In this document: positions 36,145 to 45,639 of the stretch, one piece after another
Layout: every line of letters begins with the position of its first letter
Position numbering within the stretch: the first letter of the stretch is position 1
From: Marinobacter salexigens
Lineage (GTDB): Bacteria > Pseudomonadota > Gammaproteobacteria > Pseudomonadales > Oleiphilaceae
Length of the DNA: 64,000 nucleotides
NCBI RefSeq assembly: GCF_018860765.1
Contig: NZ_JAHKPV010000017.1
Span: 62,001-126,000, forward strand
Reading direction: 5' to 3'
Program-made: the position numbers and the translations under genes
The notes under the pieces: generated by a model
What the model was told of the DNA's origin: nothing
The model's input: the letters and a program-made list of their open reading frames with translations, nothing else
The model's database searches: none

Positions 36145-37158
36145 CTATTCAAAGGTTCTTGGGCGAACCGAGTCTGGTTTGAGGAATGGCTTCTCTCCCG
36201 TGTTGTTATGATCCCCAAGAATATGGCCGTCGGTTTCCCGGACTTGTCCATACATAGAGTGTTTGTGGAATCGCTCCTGCGTCTTTTCCAAGGTGTCTTT
36301 TACATCCCCGGTATAACGTGGATCTTGTGGTCGTTCCTGATTACTAATGTAGTAGGCAATGTCCCAAGCCTCCTGATCACTCAGGCTGTTAGGTTGACCC
36401 AATGGCATGTTGTTTTTAATAAAGCCCGCTGCCGTAAATACCCGCACGATCCCCGCACCCCAGTTGTTCGACATATCTCCCCAGACTGCAGGGAAAACTG
36501 TCTGGTTACCTACGCGCAAGCCCTCGCCATCTTCGCCGTGGCAAACTGAACAGTTCTCCTCAAATGCGGCTTCTCCGCGAGCATAGCGCAGTTCTTTAGG
36601 GCGATCCGGCGCGGGAAAGCCCCTGCCGTAGATGGGTTGTTCTGGGTACATAGCGACACCCTTTGCCAACCACTGATGGTAGGCAGATATTGCAAGCATG
36701 TTGTCGCTGCCGTACTCCGGAGGCTTTCCGTTCATGGAGTAGGTAAAGCAGCCGGCAATGCGTTCTTCGAGGTTGTTCACGTGGTCGTTCTTTCCGCGAA
36801 AGTTGGGAAGAGTCACTGCCGCTGGCCAAACCGGAGCACTAAAGGGCATGCGGCCTTCACCCATGTGACAGCTGGAGCAGTTCATGTTGTTGAAAACATT
36901 CTCGCCCCTTAATTGTTGGGTGTTGGTGAAAAGATCGTAGCCCCGTCTAATGACGCGTTTCAGCTCAGGGTGAAGTTTGGCGTTCTCCAAATCTTCCATG
37001 GTAGGTGGGATATGCACCAACTCGTTTGCTTTGGGAGCCGGGTAGCCTAGTTCTGTCAGAGTATTGATGTACTGTTGGGTCGTTTCGTCGGTCGCTGCGG
37101 CAATGGAGGAAAACAATAGGGTTCCCGACAGCGCAACGTAGCTTAAAGTGCGAATCAT
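36145..37158 (-). CDS. tsdA: Thiosulfate dehydrogenase / tetrathionate reductase TsdA
   Basis: 337-residue periplasmic diheme cytochrome with signal peptide (LLFSSIAAA). Two heme motifs, CSSCH and CSVCH, bracket the ERIAGCFTYSMNGKP region, whose Cys is the expected axial ligand of the active-site heme in TsdA; NNMPLG supplies a likely Met ligand for heme 2. TsdA couples two thiosulfates to tetrathionate and can run in reverse in some bacteria. It lies 15 bases after the cytochrome c4-like partner, the tsdB-tsdA order known from Pseudomonas stutzeri. Confidence 0.88.
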   Translation of the reverse strand: MIRTLSYVALSGTLLFSSIAAATDETTQQYINTLTELGYPAPKANELVHIPPTMEDLENAKLHPELKRVIRRGYDLFTNTQQLRGENVFNNMNCSSCHMGEGRMPFSAPVWPAAVTLPNFRGKNDHVNNLEERIAGCFTYSMNGKPPEYGSDNMLAISAYHQWLAKGVAMYPEQPIYGRGFPAPDRPKELRYARGEAAFEENCSVCHGEDGEGLRVGNQTVFPAVWGDMSNNWGAGIVRVFTAAGFIKNNMPLGQPNSLSDQEAWDIAYYISNQERPQDPRYTGDVKDTLEKTQERFHKHSMYGQVRETDGHILGDHNNTGEKPFLKPDSVRPRTFE

Positions 37159-37173
37159 TATGTGAAAACCCTC

Positions 37174-37815
37174 TTAGTTGGCCGAAGCGCTCTGGCTGGC
37201 AAGCCAAGCCGCGACTGCATGGATATCGTCATCGCTAAGCCGGCGAGCAATGGAACCCATCAGGTCTTGCGTATCGTTCTTTCGGGTACCTGCCTTCCAA
37301 GCTTGCAGCTGGGTTTTGATGTAGCCGGCGTGTTGACCGGCAATGCCCGGGAAAACGGCACCAGCGCCTTGGTTACCGGGACCATGGCAGCTTTTGCATG
37401 AAACAACGTAACGGGACCAGTCGCCACGCTCCGCCAATTGTTGCCCGCGCTTGAGTGTCGCCTCGTCAGCACTTCCACTGCCTTTACCTTTGGTTGCAGG
37501 CAGACCAGCATAATAAGCAGCGACATCTGCAATTTTCTGATCGTCCAACATACTCACAAAAGGCATCATGCTGGCACTGCTGCGCTCACCGGATTTGTAG
37601 TCGTGTAGTTGTTTGCTGATATAGGCTGCGTCCAGCCCTGCCAACCTAGGCCAGGACTCACCACCGGGGATATTCATGCCGCTACCATCTGCCTGATGGC
37701 AAGCCATACACACGGCGGCGGTCGCAGCGCCCCTTGTTGCATCTGCCTCGGCAAGCGCGAAACCGGAGCAGGTGGCGAGTCCCAAGACCGTTAACATTAT
37801 TGGTATTTTCTTCAT
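37174..37815 (-). CDS. tsdB: Diheme cytochrome c4-type electron partner TsdB
   Basis: 213 residues with a signal peptide (VLGLATCSGFALA) and two cytochrome c domains, each with one heme motif (CMACHQADGSG and CKSCHGPGNQG) and later Met ligands (e.g. SMMPF, DLMGS). This matches cytochrome c4/TsdB, which accepts electrons from TsdA. AGAGGG precedes the ATG. It is the first gene of tsdBA, with a perfect FNR/ANR-type box upstream. Confidence 0.85.
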   Translation of the reverse strand: MKKIPIMLTVLGLATCSGFALAEADATRGAATAAVCMACHQADGSGMNIPGGESWPRLAGLDAAYISKQLHDYKSGERSSASMMPFVSMLDDQKIADVAAYYAGLPATKGKGSGSADEATLKRGQQLAERGDWSRYVVSCKSCHGPGNQGAGAVFPGIAGQHAGYIKTQLQAWKAGTRKNDTQDLMGSIARRLSDDDIHAVAAWLASQSASAN

Positions 37816-37905
37816 AGATGATTTCCCTCTCGATCAACGGACGCCATTTAAGAATGGTCTATTTCTGCAGTTTTGGCCAAGGTGCCTGTTTCGAAAAATG
37901 AATAC

Positions 37906-37919
37906 TTGATAAAGATCAA
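37906..37919. promoter_or_regulatory. FNR/ANR box upstream of tsdBA
   Basis: TTGAT-AAAG-ATCAA is a perfect match to the FNR/ANR consensus TTGAT-N4-ATCAA. It lies about 90 bases upstream of tsdB and about 70-110 bases upstream of the divergent gene. Oxygen-responsive control of tsdBA is the likely role; the site could also act on the divergent gene. Confidence 0.65.
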
Positions 37920-38019
37920 TTAGTAACGTTACCAAGCCCTAAGCCTTCTTAGGCCTAGCAGGGTTTTCGCCCGCAACGTCCTAGTGCGAATGTTCCCGGC
38001 GTTGCGCTACACTGGTTCG

Positions 38020-39105
38020 ATGCTATCCATCATTTTCACTCTATTCACAACGGTCATTGCCGTAGCGACCTTCTTGCCCCTCTGGCGCAATTCCCACTGG
38101 AGCATTCGGGTTTTTGATTTTCCACGCCTGCAGTTGGCGGTTTTGGCAGCGTTATTGCTCATCGCTCAACTGGTTTTTTTGGACCTGACACAGCCTCTAA
38201 GCAAGACGCTGGTAGTTGTCGCGGGGAGTTCGTTGCTCGCTCAGCTTTGGTGGATTCTGCCGTACACGGCAATATGGCGGAAAGAAGTCAAAGATGCTCG
38301 CAACAGGCACCCCGAGCGCACTTTGACCATACTTACGTCCAACGTGCTTACCCCTAATCGCAACGCAGAAGCCTTGCTTGCGCTGGTCGAGACACATAAG
38401 CCGGATGTATTGGTAACGCTGGAATCGGATCAGTGGTGGGAAAATCAACTGGCGGTGTTGGAAGGCGATATGCCTTACACCATCAAGTGCCCATTGGATA
38501 ATCTCTATGGTATGCACGTTTTTTCCCGGCTGCCATTAAGCGAAACCGAAGTGTGCTTTCTCATTGAAGAGAAGGTGCCTTCGATGCACGCATTGGTTGA
38601 GCTATCAACCGGCGACAAGGTCCGAATCCATTTTGTGCATCCGGCGCCGCCGAGCCCCACAGAAAATGACGAATCGAAGGAGCGTGATGCTGAACTGGTT
38701 ATTGTCGGACGGAGTGTGGCCGATAGCGAAGAGCCGATTATCGTCACGGGCGACCTTAATGATGTAGCTTGGTCGCCAACAACCCGCTTGTTTAGGAAAG
38801 TGAGCGGCTTACTGGACCCAAGGGTAGGGCGAGGATTTTACAGCACCTTCCACGCAGATTATCGGTTGTTGCGGTGGCCTCTTGATCATTTATTCCATAG
38901 CCATCATTTTACACTCTCGTCCATTACTCGGCTTCCTTCCATCGGTTCGGATCACTTTCCGTTATTGACTCAAGTAGCACTCGCTCCGGCTAGAGGGCAA
39001 GATCAAGAACCTTTGGCCGAAGATGGTGACGACCGTAACCGCGCGCGCGCGCTCGCAAGGGAACAAGGTGCGAGCAAACACGATGTGCCAGAGCCGGGTG
39101 AGTAA
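38020..39105 (+). CDS. Membrane endonuclease/exonuclease/phosphatase family protein
   Basis: About 361 residues from the ATG at 38020; a GTG at 37984 and ATG at 37990 would add 10-12 residues, and none of the starts has a clear ribosome site. Three N-terminal hydrophobic helices precede an EEP-fold domain with the metal and catalytic motifs LTSNVL, LVTLESDQWW, VTGDLNDV and the terminal SDHFPLL. The catalytic domain is probably periplasmic. Substrates in this group (nucleic acid, phospholipid or inositol phosphates) cannot be told apart here. The last 30 residues are charged and low in complexity. Confidence 0.8.
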   Translation: MLSIIFTLFTTVIAVATFLPLWRNSHWSIRVFDFPRLQLAVLAALLLIAQLVFLDLTQPLSKTLVVVAGSSLLAQLWWILPYTAIWRKEVKDARNRHPERTLTILTSNVLTPNRNAEALLALVETHKPDVLVTLESDQWWENQLAVLEGDMPYTIKCPLDNLYGMHVFSRLPLSETEVCFLIEEKVPSMHALVELSTGDKVRIHFVHPAPPSPTENDESKERDAELVIVGRSVADSEEPIIVTGDLNDVAWSPTTRLFRKVSGLLDPRVGRGFYSTFHADYRLLRWPLDHLFHSHHFTLSSITRLPSIGSDHFPLLTQVALAPARGQDQEPLAEDGDDRNRARALAREQGASKHDVPEPGE

Positions 39106-39123
39106 ATATAAAGGATATTTTCG

Positions 39124-40689
39124 ATGACTAAACACAGCCTATTTGCGATTACCATTGCGATGACGCCCATGCTGGCTTTGGCAGAGATTACCTCTGCCAC
39201 CTTATACCCTTCGCATGCTGAACTGACTTGGGAGGAACGTGAGCAGGTAAGTTCCGGCGCTGGAATCCTTGATATTGAGGGCTTGCCAGTCAGTCTTCAG
39301 GGTCAGAGTTTGCAAGTGCAACTAAGCGGCATTAACGGGTTGAAAATCCAGCAGGTTCAGGTCAGTCGAATGGAGCAGGCAGAGTTCGTTGCGGATGAAG
39401 CCCGGCGAATCCGCAAGGAACTGGCAGAGGTTACCTTGCACATTCAGGAAAAAGAGGACTCGATTCAAGCGTGGAACCAGCAGGTAACACTTATGAGTAA
39501 AGCTGCTGAATCGCCCCATGAGCTCTCGGCTTCAGAGTTGAATGATATGGCCGCCGCTTTGAAAAATACAACACAGAGTGCGCTCGGGGAGATAAGAGCT
39601 ATCCGCGCGCGAGTGGCGGATGATATTGCGCTGAGAGACCGCTTAACTCGGGAGCTGTCCCAAGTGAAGCAAGGTGCAAAGGCAACTAAGCAGGTACGTG
39701 TACGCTATCAGACCCCGACATCCGGTGAGCTGCAAGTAACCCTCAAGTTTCAAACTCCGGAAGCTCGGTGGCGGAGCGAATACAGTGCCCGCCTTAAAAC
39801 TGAACTCAAGAATCAATCTGGTGGTGAAGTGGTGCTAGAGCACTTGGCCGTTGTTCAGCAGTCCACGGGAATGGATTGGCATGACGTGGACCTGCGCCTT
39901 GCAACTGCAAGTGCCCACCGGGGAACTGCAATGCCACCTCTGTATTCGTGGGTAGTCAGCCCCGAGCAGCCGCAGGCATTCCGTTCAAAGGCGTCCGCGC
40001 CCATGGCTGATATGCAGGCAGAGTCGCTTATGGGGGTAGAGAGTGCAGCGGTTGTTGAAAGGCAGAGCACATTCACTCAAAGCTACCGTTTGTCACAGCC
40101 AGTGGATGTTCCAAGCGGCAATTCGGGCCAACGATTAACGGTTGCGGAGCATACAATCCCGGTTAAGGTTGCTACTTGGACTGCGCCAGTAATGGATACA
40201 ACCGGCTACCTCCATGCAACGGGTAATTTCCGGTCAGAAACACCCATACCGGCCGGGCGGCTTACCTTGTACCGGGATGGCCAGAGCGTAGGTGAAACCC
40301 AGCTACAAGCGTTAACGAACGGCGAAGAGCTCACCCTCGGATTTGGGGTGGATGAGGGTGTTCGGGTAGCGGTAGTGAATGAGCTTGAACGTACTGGAGA
40401 GGAGGGCGTATGGAAAAGTGAGAACGTGCAGCGTCGACAAAACCGTTTCGAGATTACAAACCATCATTCACAGGCAATGCAGGTGCGAGTTTTTGATAGG
40501 CTTCCCGTCTCTCAAAAAGATATTCTGACCGTTAAACCGTTGGAAATCAGCGAGCCGGTTAAGCGAGATATTGACGATAAAAAGGGTGTTTTGGCCTGGG
40601 ACCGACAAATACCTGTGGGAGAGACGCTCACTTTAAAATCCGGCTTTGAAATTCGAGTTCCCGAAGGCACTTCACTTCCACGGCTTTAA
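39124..40689 (+). CDS. DUF4139-domain (mucoidy inhibitor A-like) protein
   Basis: 521 residues with a signal peptide (AITIAMTPMLALA). An N-terminal beta domain (TSATLYPSHAELTWEE) and a central coiled coil (about 85-185) lead into the DUF4139 region with RVRYQTPTSGEL and the terminal LTLKSGFEIRVPEG. Such proteins are predicted to be secreted or periplasmic and have no established function. The gene follows the EEP gene by 18 bases, suggesting co-transcription. Confidence 0.8.
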   Translation: MTKHSLFAITIAMTPMLALAEITSATLYPSHAELTWEEREQVSSGAGILDIEGLPVSLQGQSLQVQLSGINGLKIQQVQVSRMEQAEFVADEARRIRKELAEVTLHIQEKEDSIQAWNQQVTLMSKAAESPHELSASELNDMAAALKNTTQSALGEIRAIRARVADDIALRDRLTRELSQVKQGAKATKQVRVRYQTPTSGELQVTLKFQTPEARWRSEYSARLKTELKNQSGGEVVLEHLAVVQQSTGMDWHDVDLRLATASAHRGTAMPPLYSWVVSPEQPQAFRSKASAPMADMQAESLMGVESAAVVERQSTFTQSYRLSQPVDVPSGNSGQRLTVAEHTIPVKVATWTAPVMDTTGYLHATGNFRSETPIPAGRLTLYRDGQSVGETQLQALTNGEELTLGFGVDEGVRVAVVNELERTGEEGVWKSENVQRRQNRFEITNHHSQAMQVRVFDRLPVSQKDILTVKPLEISEPVKRDIDDKKGVLAWDRQIPVGETLTLKSGFEIRVPEGTSLPRL

Positions 40690-40734
40690 TTTTCGCCTCG
40701 GGGCACGGAAGTGCATTCCACACATTCAGTGACA

Positions 40735-42294
40735 TCACTTCGGGTAGCCAGTGATATCCCGGATTTTTTGATACAGGGGCTGCAACTGCGGGTACATGCG
40801 TAGGTAAACTTCTGAGTAGAGCCTTTCGTAAAGCTTCCGGGCCTCCGGGTTGGGTTGAAACACATCACCAACTCGGGTCATTTCCGCCACAGCTGTTTCG
40901 AAATCCGGGTGCAGGCCAAGCCCCACCGCTGCATCGATGGCTGCGCCCAGTCCAGAGGTTTCATAAGTATGGGGACGCTCAGCGGGTAGGCCGAATACGT
41001 CTGCCGTTAACTGCATGGCCGCGTCGCTTTGGGAGCCACCGCCAGCTACCCGGAGTTTTTGAATTTTAACACCACTGCGTTTTTCAATTTTCTCTTTACC
41101 TTCCCGAAGCGCGTAAGCTAGCCCCTCCAGAATTGCCCGGTAAATGTGCGAACGGGTGTGTACATCGCCAAAACCGATAATCGAACCTTTGGCCTCCGGC
41201 CCAGGTTGGCGCACGCCGGGTGACCAGTAGGGTTGCAACATCAAGCCCATGGAGCCAGCAGGTACGGCCTGCACGAGTTCATCGAACAGCTCTTCTGGCT
41301 CGATTCCCCGCTTCTGTGCAAGTTCGCGCTCCCGTAAACCAAATTCCCGCTTGAACCAACTCACCATCCAGAACCCACGATAGATCATCACTTCCGTGGA
41401 GTAATGACCGGGCAAAGCGGAAGGGTAGGGAGGCATCAATCGAACGGGTTCCACATAGCGCTTGTTGGTGGCGTTTATCGTGGCGGTTGTGCCGTAGCTC
41501 ATACAGCCGATATCCGGCGTTAAGCCACCCGAGCCTAGTATTTCACAGGCTTTATCAGAAGCTGCCGCAATCACTGCTAGGCCTTCTGGTAGGCCAAGGT
41601 GTTTAGCGGCCTCTTCGGTTAAGTGGCCGAGGGTAGAGCCAGGACTAACCAGCGTAGGCAGCATGTTTTTTTTAATTGGCATGAGATTCCATTTGAAATC
41701 CCGCTTGCCAGCCCAGCGATGTCGTTTGTAGTCGAACGGTAGATAGCCCACTTGGCTGCCCGTAGAGTCGCGGAATTCGCCGGTCAACCGATAGTTTAGG
41801 TAGCCTGACAACAAGACAAAATGCCGGGTTTTTTTCCATATTTCCGGCTGGTTTTGCGCAATCCAATTGGCCTGAGTGTTTTCTCGAAAGCGGTTAATGG
41901 TGTCTTCAAGTCGTGCCAGTTTGAAGAGCCAACCCCAAGGCCCTTTAACTGGCCCATCGGCTTTAGCGTGGCGCTGGTCGAGCCAGATAATCGCTGGGCG
42001 TAGGGGCTTGCCATGTTCGTCTAGGTTAATCACGGTGCCGCGCTGGGTTGTGAGGGTTACGCCCGCGACTCTGTCTGGCGTGACGTCTGTAGACTCCCAA
42101 AGCTGATCACAAGCCTTGCCCAAGTTTTCCCAGAAATACTCCGGGTGCTGTTCCGCCCAGCCCGGCTGCTCTGAAAAATAGGGTTGAATCTCCTGCCTGC
42201 CTTTGGCAATAAGATCGCCATGGGTATCGAAGAGCAGGGCGCGTACGCTTTGGGTGCCATTATCGATAGCCAGAATCAGTGGATCAGAGGGCAT
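40735..42294 (-). CDS. FGGY-family carbohydrate kinase
   Basis: 519 residues from the ATG at 42294, giving the family N-terminus LILAIDNGTQSVRALLFD. C-terminal FGGY motifs are present: MSYGTTATIN and the ATP-site LRVAGGGSQSDAAMQL. It phosphorylates a polyol or sugar; the substrate is not readable, and it is longer and more divergent than standard GlpK. It overlaps the end of the GlpD-like gene by 11 bases and is the last of three co-directional genes, so a polyol-phosphate pathway is plausible. Confidence 0.87.
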   Translation of the reverse strand: MPSDPLILAIDNGTQSVRALLFDTHGDLIAKGRQEIQPYFSEQPGWAEQHPEYFWENLGKACDQLWESTDVTPDRVAGVTLTTQRGTVINLDEHGKPLRPAIIWLDQRHAKADGPVKGPWGWLFKLARLEDTINRFRENTQANWIAQNQPEIWKKTRHFVLLSGYLNYRLTGEFRDSTGSQVGYLPFDYKRHRWAGKRDFKWNLMPIKKNMLPTLVSPGSTLGHLTEEAAKHLGLPEGLAVIAAASDKACEILGSGGLTPDIGCMSYGTTATINATNKRYVEPVRLMPPYPSALPGHYSTEVMIYRGFWMVSWFKREFGLRERELAQKRGIEPEELFDELVQAVPAGSMGLMLQPYWSPGVRQPGPEAKGSIIGFGDVHTRSHIYRAILEGLAYALREGKEKIEKRSGVKIQKLRVAGGGSQSDAAMQLTADVFGLPAERPHTYETSGLGAAIDAAVGLGLHPDFETAVAEMTRVGDVFQPNPEARKLYERLYSEVYLRMYPQLQPLYQKIRDITGYPK

Positions 42295-43909
42295 GCGACG
42301 ACCCCGGCTGGAGCGGGAGAGAGTAGGCGTCTCGCCACAAAGCGAGGTACCGGGTTTCTTCCTCGTGCCATTGTTCATCGTCCCAGTTCAAGGCGCTTTG
42401 GCAGTATTGCTTTAACTTTGGAAGTATCAGCTTCCCACCCTTGGGAAGGATTAAGCCAAGTCGGGTACGGCGTAGCATCAGATCATCCAGGTGCGTTACG
42501 CTCTCCTGTTCGCAGGCCCAAACGACTTCTGCCCAAAGCAATTCGCCCGGTATAAGTCCGGAAGCCGTATCTGATTGAACAGGCTCCAATGGACCAGCCT
42601 TTAGCACGGAGGGGAGATCAGAACCATAAAACCCGATGAGCCGCTGCCAATTCTGATGGCTTATATTGCTAGGCTTTCGAGGCGAAGGAGTGGGACGGAA
42701 TACCGGGTCACGCTCTGGCCGCAGCCTGTCCTTAGTGCCCATGCCTCGGGTAAGGGCTTCTCGTGCGATGAGGCGAAAGGTAGTGAGTTTGCCACCTGCG
42801 ATGCTGATTAAGCCTTTGTCTTCCCGGAATTCATGTTCGCGGCTTTCTTTGGACGGCGCCTTGGATTCCGCCGTCTTTTGTGCAGAGGTAACAACCGGCC
42901 GAACGCCTGCCCAAGTTGAGAGAACATCGCGTTTGGTGACTGCGGCACTGGGGAATAATCTGCTTGATATACGCAGGAGGTAATCGACTTCTTCACTGCT
43001 GATCCGCGGCTCTATATCCAGATCTTCTTTATGATCAAGATCCGTTGTCCCTAATACGGTTGTGCCGGCCCAAGGAAAGGCGAAAACCGGGCGTTTGTCG
43101 TCCGGGTGGAACAGGGAAACAGAGCAAGAAACCGGCAACGTCTGCCACGGAAAAACCAGATGACTGCCGCGCAGTGGTCTTATGGTCATGGGTTGTTCGT
43201 CGTTCTCCGGTTGCTGGAGCCGGTCGGCCCAAACCCCGGTGGCGTTGATAACCAGCGTCGAATCAACAGTAAACGGTTGGCCATAGCCTTCAGCCTGAAG
43301 CTCAATGCCGCTCACTTGTCCATCGGTACGGATTACTCGGGCGGCTTTAACGTAGTTCAAGCACCAGGCGCCGTCGTGGCCAGCTTCTGCGATAACCCTT
43401 TGCACCAAACGAGCATCATCGGTTACAGCGTCGGTAAAGCCGCTAGCGCCTGTCATTTTCTCGGTATTGAGGCCGGGTACCCATTGCAGGGTTTCACCCG
43501 GAGTCAGAAAGTGACGGGACGTAGAATGGGAGATTCTATCGTAAATCCGGAGCAGTATCTGAAACAGTTTTGGCCCGGGAAATTGGCCTTGAAAGTGCGG
43601 CATAATGAAGCGCAGGGGCTCTATAAGCCCGGGCGCCTCAGCCATTAACCTCTGCCGCTCGGTAACCGCATCTCTAGTAAGCCGGTATTGGCCGCTGCCC
43701 AGATACCGAAGGCCTCCATGTACCATTTTCGAGGAGCGGCTGGAGGTTCCCCAGGCAAAATCCTTTTGCTCTACCAACAGCGTTTTCAAGCCGCTACCGG
43801 CCGCTTCCCGAGCTATACCCGCACCGGTAATGCCACCTCCCACTACCACAACATCAAAGGTATGGCGCTCGCATTGAAGCTCTTTGAGCAGTACGTCTCG
43901 ACGCTTCAT
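42284..43909 (-). CDS. FAD-dependent glycerol-3-phosphate dehydrogenase (GlpD family)
   Basis: 541 residues from the ATG at 43909, preceded by GGAGTGA. The FAD-binding VVVVGGGITGAGIAREAAG and the family signature SSRSSKMVHGGLRYL are clear, and a C-terminal helical domain is present. It oxidises glycerol-3-phosphate or a related polyol phosphate and passes electrons to quinones at the inner membrane. It is translated between a FAD-linked oxidase (14 bases upstream) and an FGGY kinase (overlapping), which differs from the usual glpFKD layout, so the substrate could be unusual. Confidence 0.87.
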   Translation of the reverse strand: MKRRDVLLKELQCERHTFDVVVVGGGITGAGIAREAAGSGLKTLLVEQKDFAWGTSSRSSKMVHGGLRYLGSGQYRLTRDAVTERQRLMAEAPGLIEPLRFIMPHFQGQFPGPKLFQILLRIYDRISHSTSRHFLTPGETLQWVPGLNTEKMTGASGFTDAVTDDARLVQRVIAEAGHDGAWCLNYVKAARVIRTDGQVSGIELQAEGYGQPFTVDSTLVINATGVWADRLQQPENDEQPMTIRPLRGSHLVFPWQTLPVSCSVSLFHPDDKRPVFAFPWAGTTVLGTTDLDHKEDLDIEPRISSEEVDYLLRISSRLFPSAAVTKRDVLSTWAGVRPVVTSAQKTAESKAPSKESREHEFREDKGLISIAGGKLTTFRLIAREALTRGMGTKDRLRPERDPVFRPTPSPRKPSNISHQNWQRLIGFYGSDLPSVLKAGPLEPVQSDTASGLIPGELLWAEVVWACEQESVTHLDDLMLRRTRLGLILPKGGKLILPKLKQYCQSALNWDDEQWHEEETRYLALWRDAYSLPLQPGSSHAL

Positions 43910-43923
43910 CTGGGTCACTCCGA

Positions 43924-45540
43924 TCACCCCAACAAAGTTTTGGGGTTGAGAATGCCTTCCGGATCGAAGGTTCGGCACAGGGAATGGATTGCGAGCATTC
44001 CTAACTCACCTTTTTCCACCGGCAAGAAGGGCGCATGATCTTTGCCGACACCGTGCTGGTGGCTAATGGTGCCGCGGTTTCGGACGATCAGTTCTGAAGT
44101 GGTATTTTTCAGGTGTTTCCAGCGGGCCAAAGTCTCCTCGTAACTGTCTGCAACGCGGAAAACATAGGTTGTGTAGATGCTACAGCCCTGTCCGTAGAAG
44201 TGGGACAGATGGGTAAATACATGGGTGCGCTCGTTTTTGCTTTCGTCTCTGTCTTGAAGACCGTTGCGCAGATTGTTTTCCATAAGGCCCAACAATGTGT
44301 CTACGTTGTCCCAGTCGGTAGCTGTTTCTAACGTATCCACGGCGTAGCCCATCTGCCATAACGCTTCTCTGAGGTATGGCATGGTGAACCGTTTTTCCGC
44401 CCATTTCTTTCCAAGCCGTGTGCCGGTGTAAACACCCTTATATTCTGAACAGATACGCTTAGCTTCCTGCCTGGCGCTGACGCACTGGTGTTTACTGCCA
44501 GTCAAACCGAACGTCATCATACACTTGCCTTCATCTGCACCGCGCAGGGAAAGCACTTTTTCAAGCATGCCAATAAGCTGCGGATGTCCGGCCAAGGCCA
44601 GCTGGGTTTCGGTTTCTATAGCATTGCTAAGGCGCAGCATGGAAAGCTGGGTTCGGTTTTGAACCAGTTTTCGGCAGGCTGTGCGCGCTTTATCCCAATC
44701 CGGGAAAAAAACAACGTGAAAGCTTTCTTGTTCTGGCAGGCGGGTGACACGAACCTTCACTTCTGTGATCAGGCCAATGCGGCCCTCCGAGCCTAGTATC
44801 ATTTCGCGAATGTCAGGCCCAGCGCTGGATGCCGGAATGGTGGGCAAATTCAAAGTGCCTTTGAGTGTTTCGATCTGGCCGCCGGCGAACAATTGCTCAA
44901 TTCGCCCGTAGCGCAAGGATTGCTGGCCGCTAGACCGCGAGGCCACCCACCCACCAATGGTTGAGAGTTCAAAGGATTGGGGAAAGTGCCCGAGTGTGTA
45001 GCCATGAGCCCGCAACTGGGATTCAACAAGAGGCCCCGGAGTACCCGCACCAAAGGTCGCGATTTGGCTTTCTCTGTCTAGGTCGATCAGGCGGTTCATG
45101 CCGCACATATCCACTGTAAGCACAGGCTTTTCGCCTGCCAGCGGGTTGATATGCCCAGCTACGCTGGTGCCACCGCCGTATGGAATCAGCTCGATGTTAC
45201 GCGCCTGTGCATAGTGCAGTAGGTTCTGTACGTCGACGCTGGTTTCAGGACGGGCAACGCCATCTGGGAAAACACCGAACTCGCCACTGCGCATGGCCAA
45301 CCAGTCTGACAAACTTTGGCCACGAGCGTGGCGCACGCGAGCTTCTGGACTGGTGTCGATAAGCTTGGCAACCGTGTCGTCGGCCGGTAGGCGTGACTCA
45401 GGAACTTTAGCGCAGACAGACTCCAGAGAGACATCCTCAAGAGCGTGGCTTGCACCTACACGCTCTGCAAGAAAACTCTGCCCCTGTGGCGGGAGTTCCA
45501 GATTGAATGTCTCATCGCCCCAACCGTTCCAACGTCGCAT
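43924..45540 (-). CDS. FAD-linked oxidase (alkyl-DHAP synthase / D-lactate dehydrogenase type)
   Basis: 538 residues from the ATG at 45540, with AGGGAG upstream. The PP-loop IELIPYGGGTSVAGHINP and the SQIATFGAGTPG and GWVASRSSGQQSLRYGRIEQ segments place it in the FAD_binding_4 family; the C-terminus has the HQHGVGKDHAPFL motif, as in alkyldihydroxyacetonephosphate synthase-like proteins. It is the first gene of a three-gene operon with the GlpD-like dehydrogenase and FGGY kinase. The substrate is unknown; a glycerol-phosphate or ether-lipid-like compound is one idea from family and context. Confidence 0.82.
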   Translation of the reverse strand: MRRWNGWGDETFNLELPPQGQSFLAERVGASHALEDVSLESVCAKVPESRLPADDTVAKLIDTSPEARVRHARGQSLSDWLAMRSGEFGVFPDGVARPETSVDVQNLLHYAQARNIELIPYGGGTSVAGHINPLAGEKPVLTVDMCGMNRLIDLDRESQIATFGAGTPGPLVESQLRAHGYTLGHFPQSFELSTIGGWVASRSSGQQSLRYGRIEQLFAGGQIETLKGTLNLPTIPASSAGPDIREMILGSEGRIGLITEVKVRVTRLPEQESFHVVFFPDWDKARTACRKLVQNRTQLSMLRLSNAIETETQLALAGHPQLIGMLEKVLSLRGADEGKCMMTFGLTGSKHQCVSARQEAKRICSEYKGVYTGTRLGKKWAEKRFTMPYLREALWQMGYAVDTLETATDWDNVDTLLGLMENNLRNGLQDRDESKNERTHVFTHLSHFYGQGCSIYTTYVFRVADSYEETLARWKHLKNTTSELIVRNRGTISHQHGVGKDHAPFLPVEKGELGMLAIHSLCRTFDPEGILNPKTLLG

Positions 45541-45639
45541 CAAAATACACTCCCTTCTAATTGAATGGATTGCATTCTATCGGTATAGCCAGCGCTAACA
45601 CATGTCCCATGGCGACATTGCAGGTGTCATTTGCCGACA

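Noticed and set aside
39040..39052. CG dinucleotide run near the 3' end of the EEP gene as a phase-variation tract
   Set aside because: Only about 6 units long and close to the C-terminus, so slippage would have little effect.
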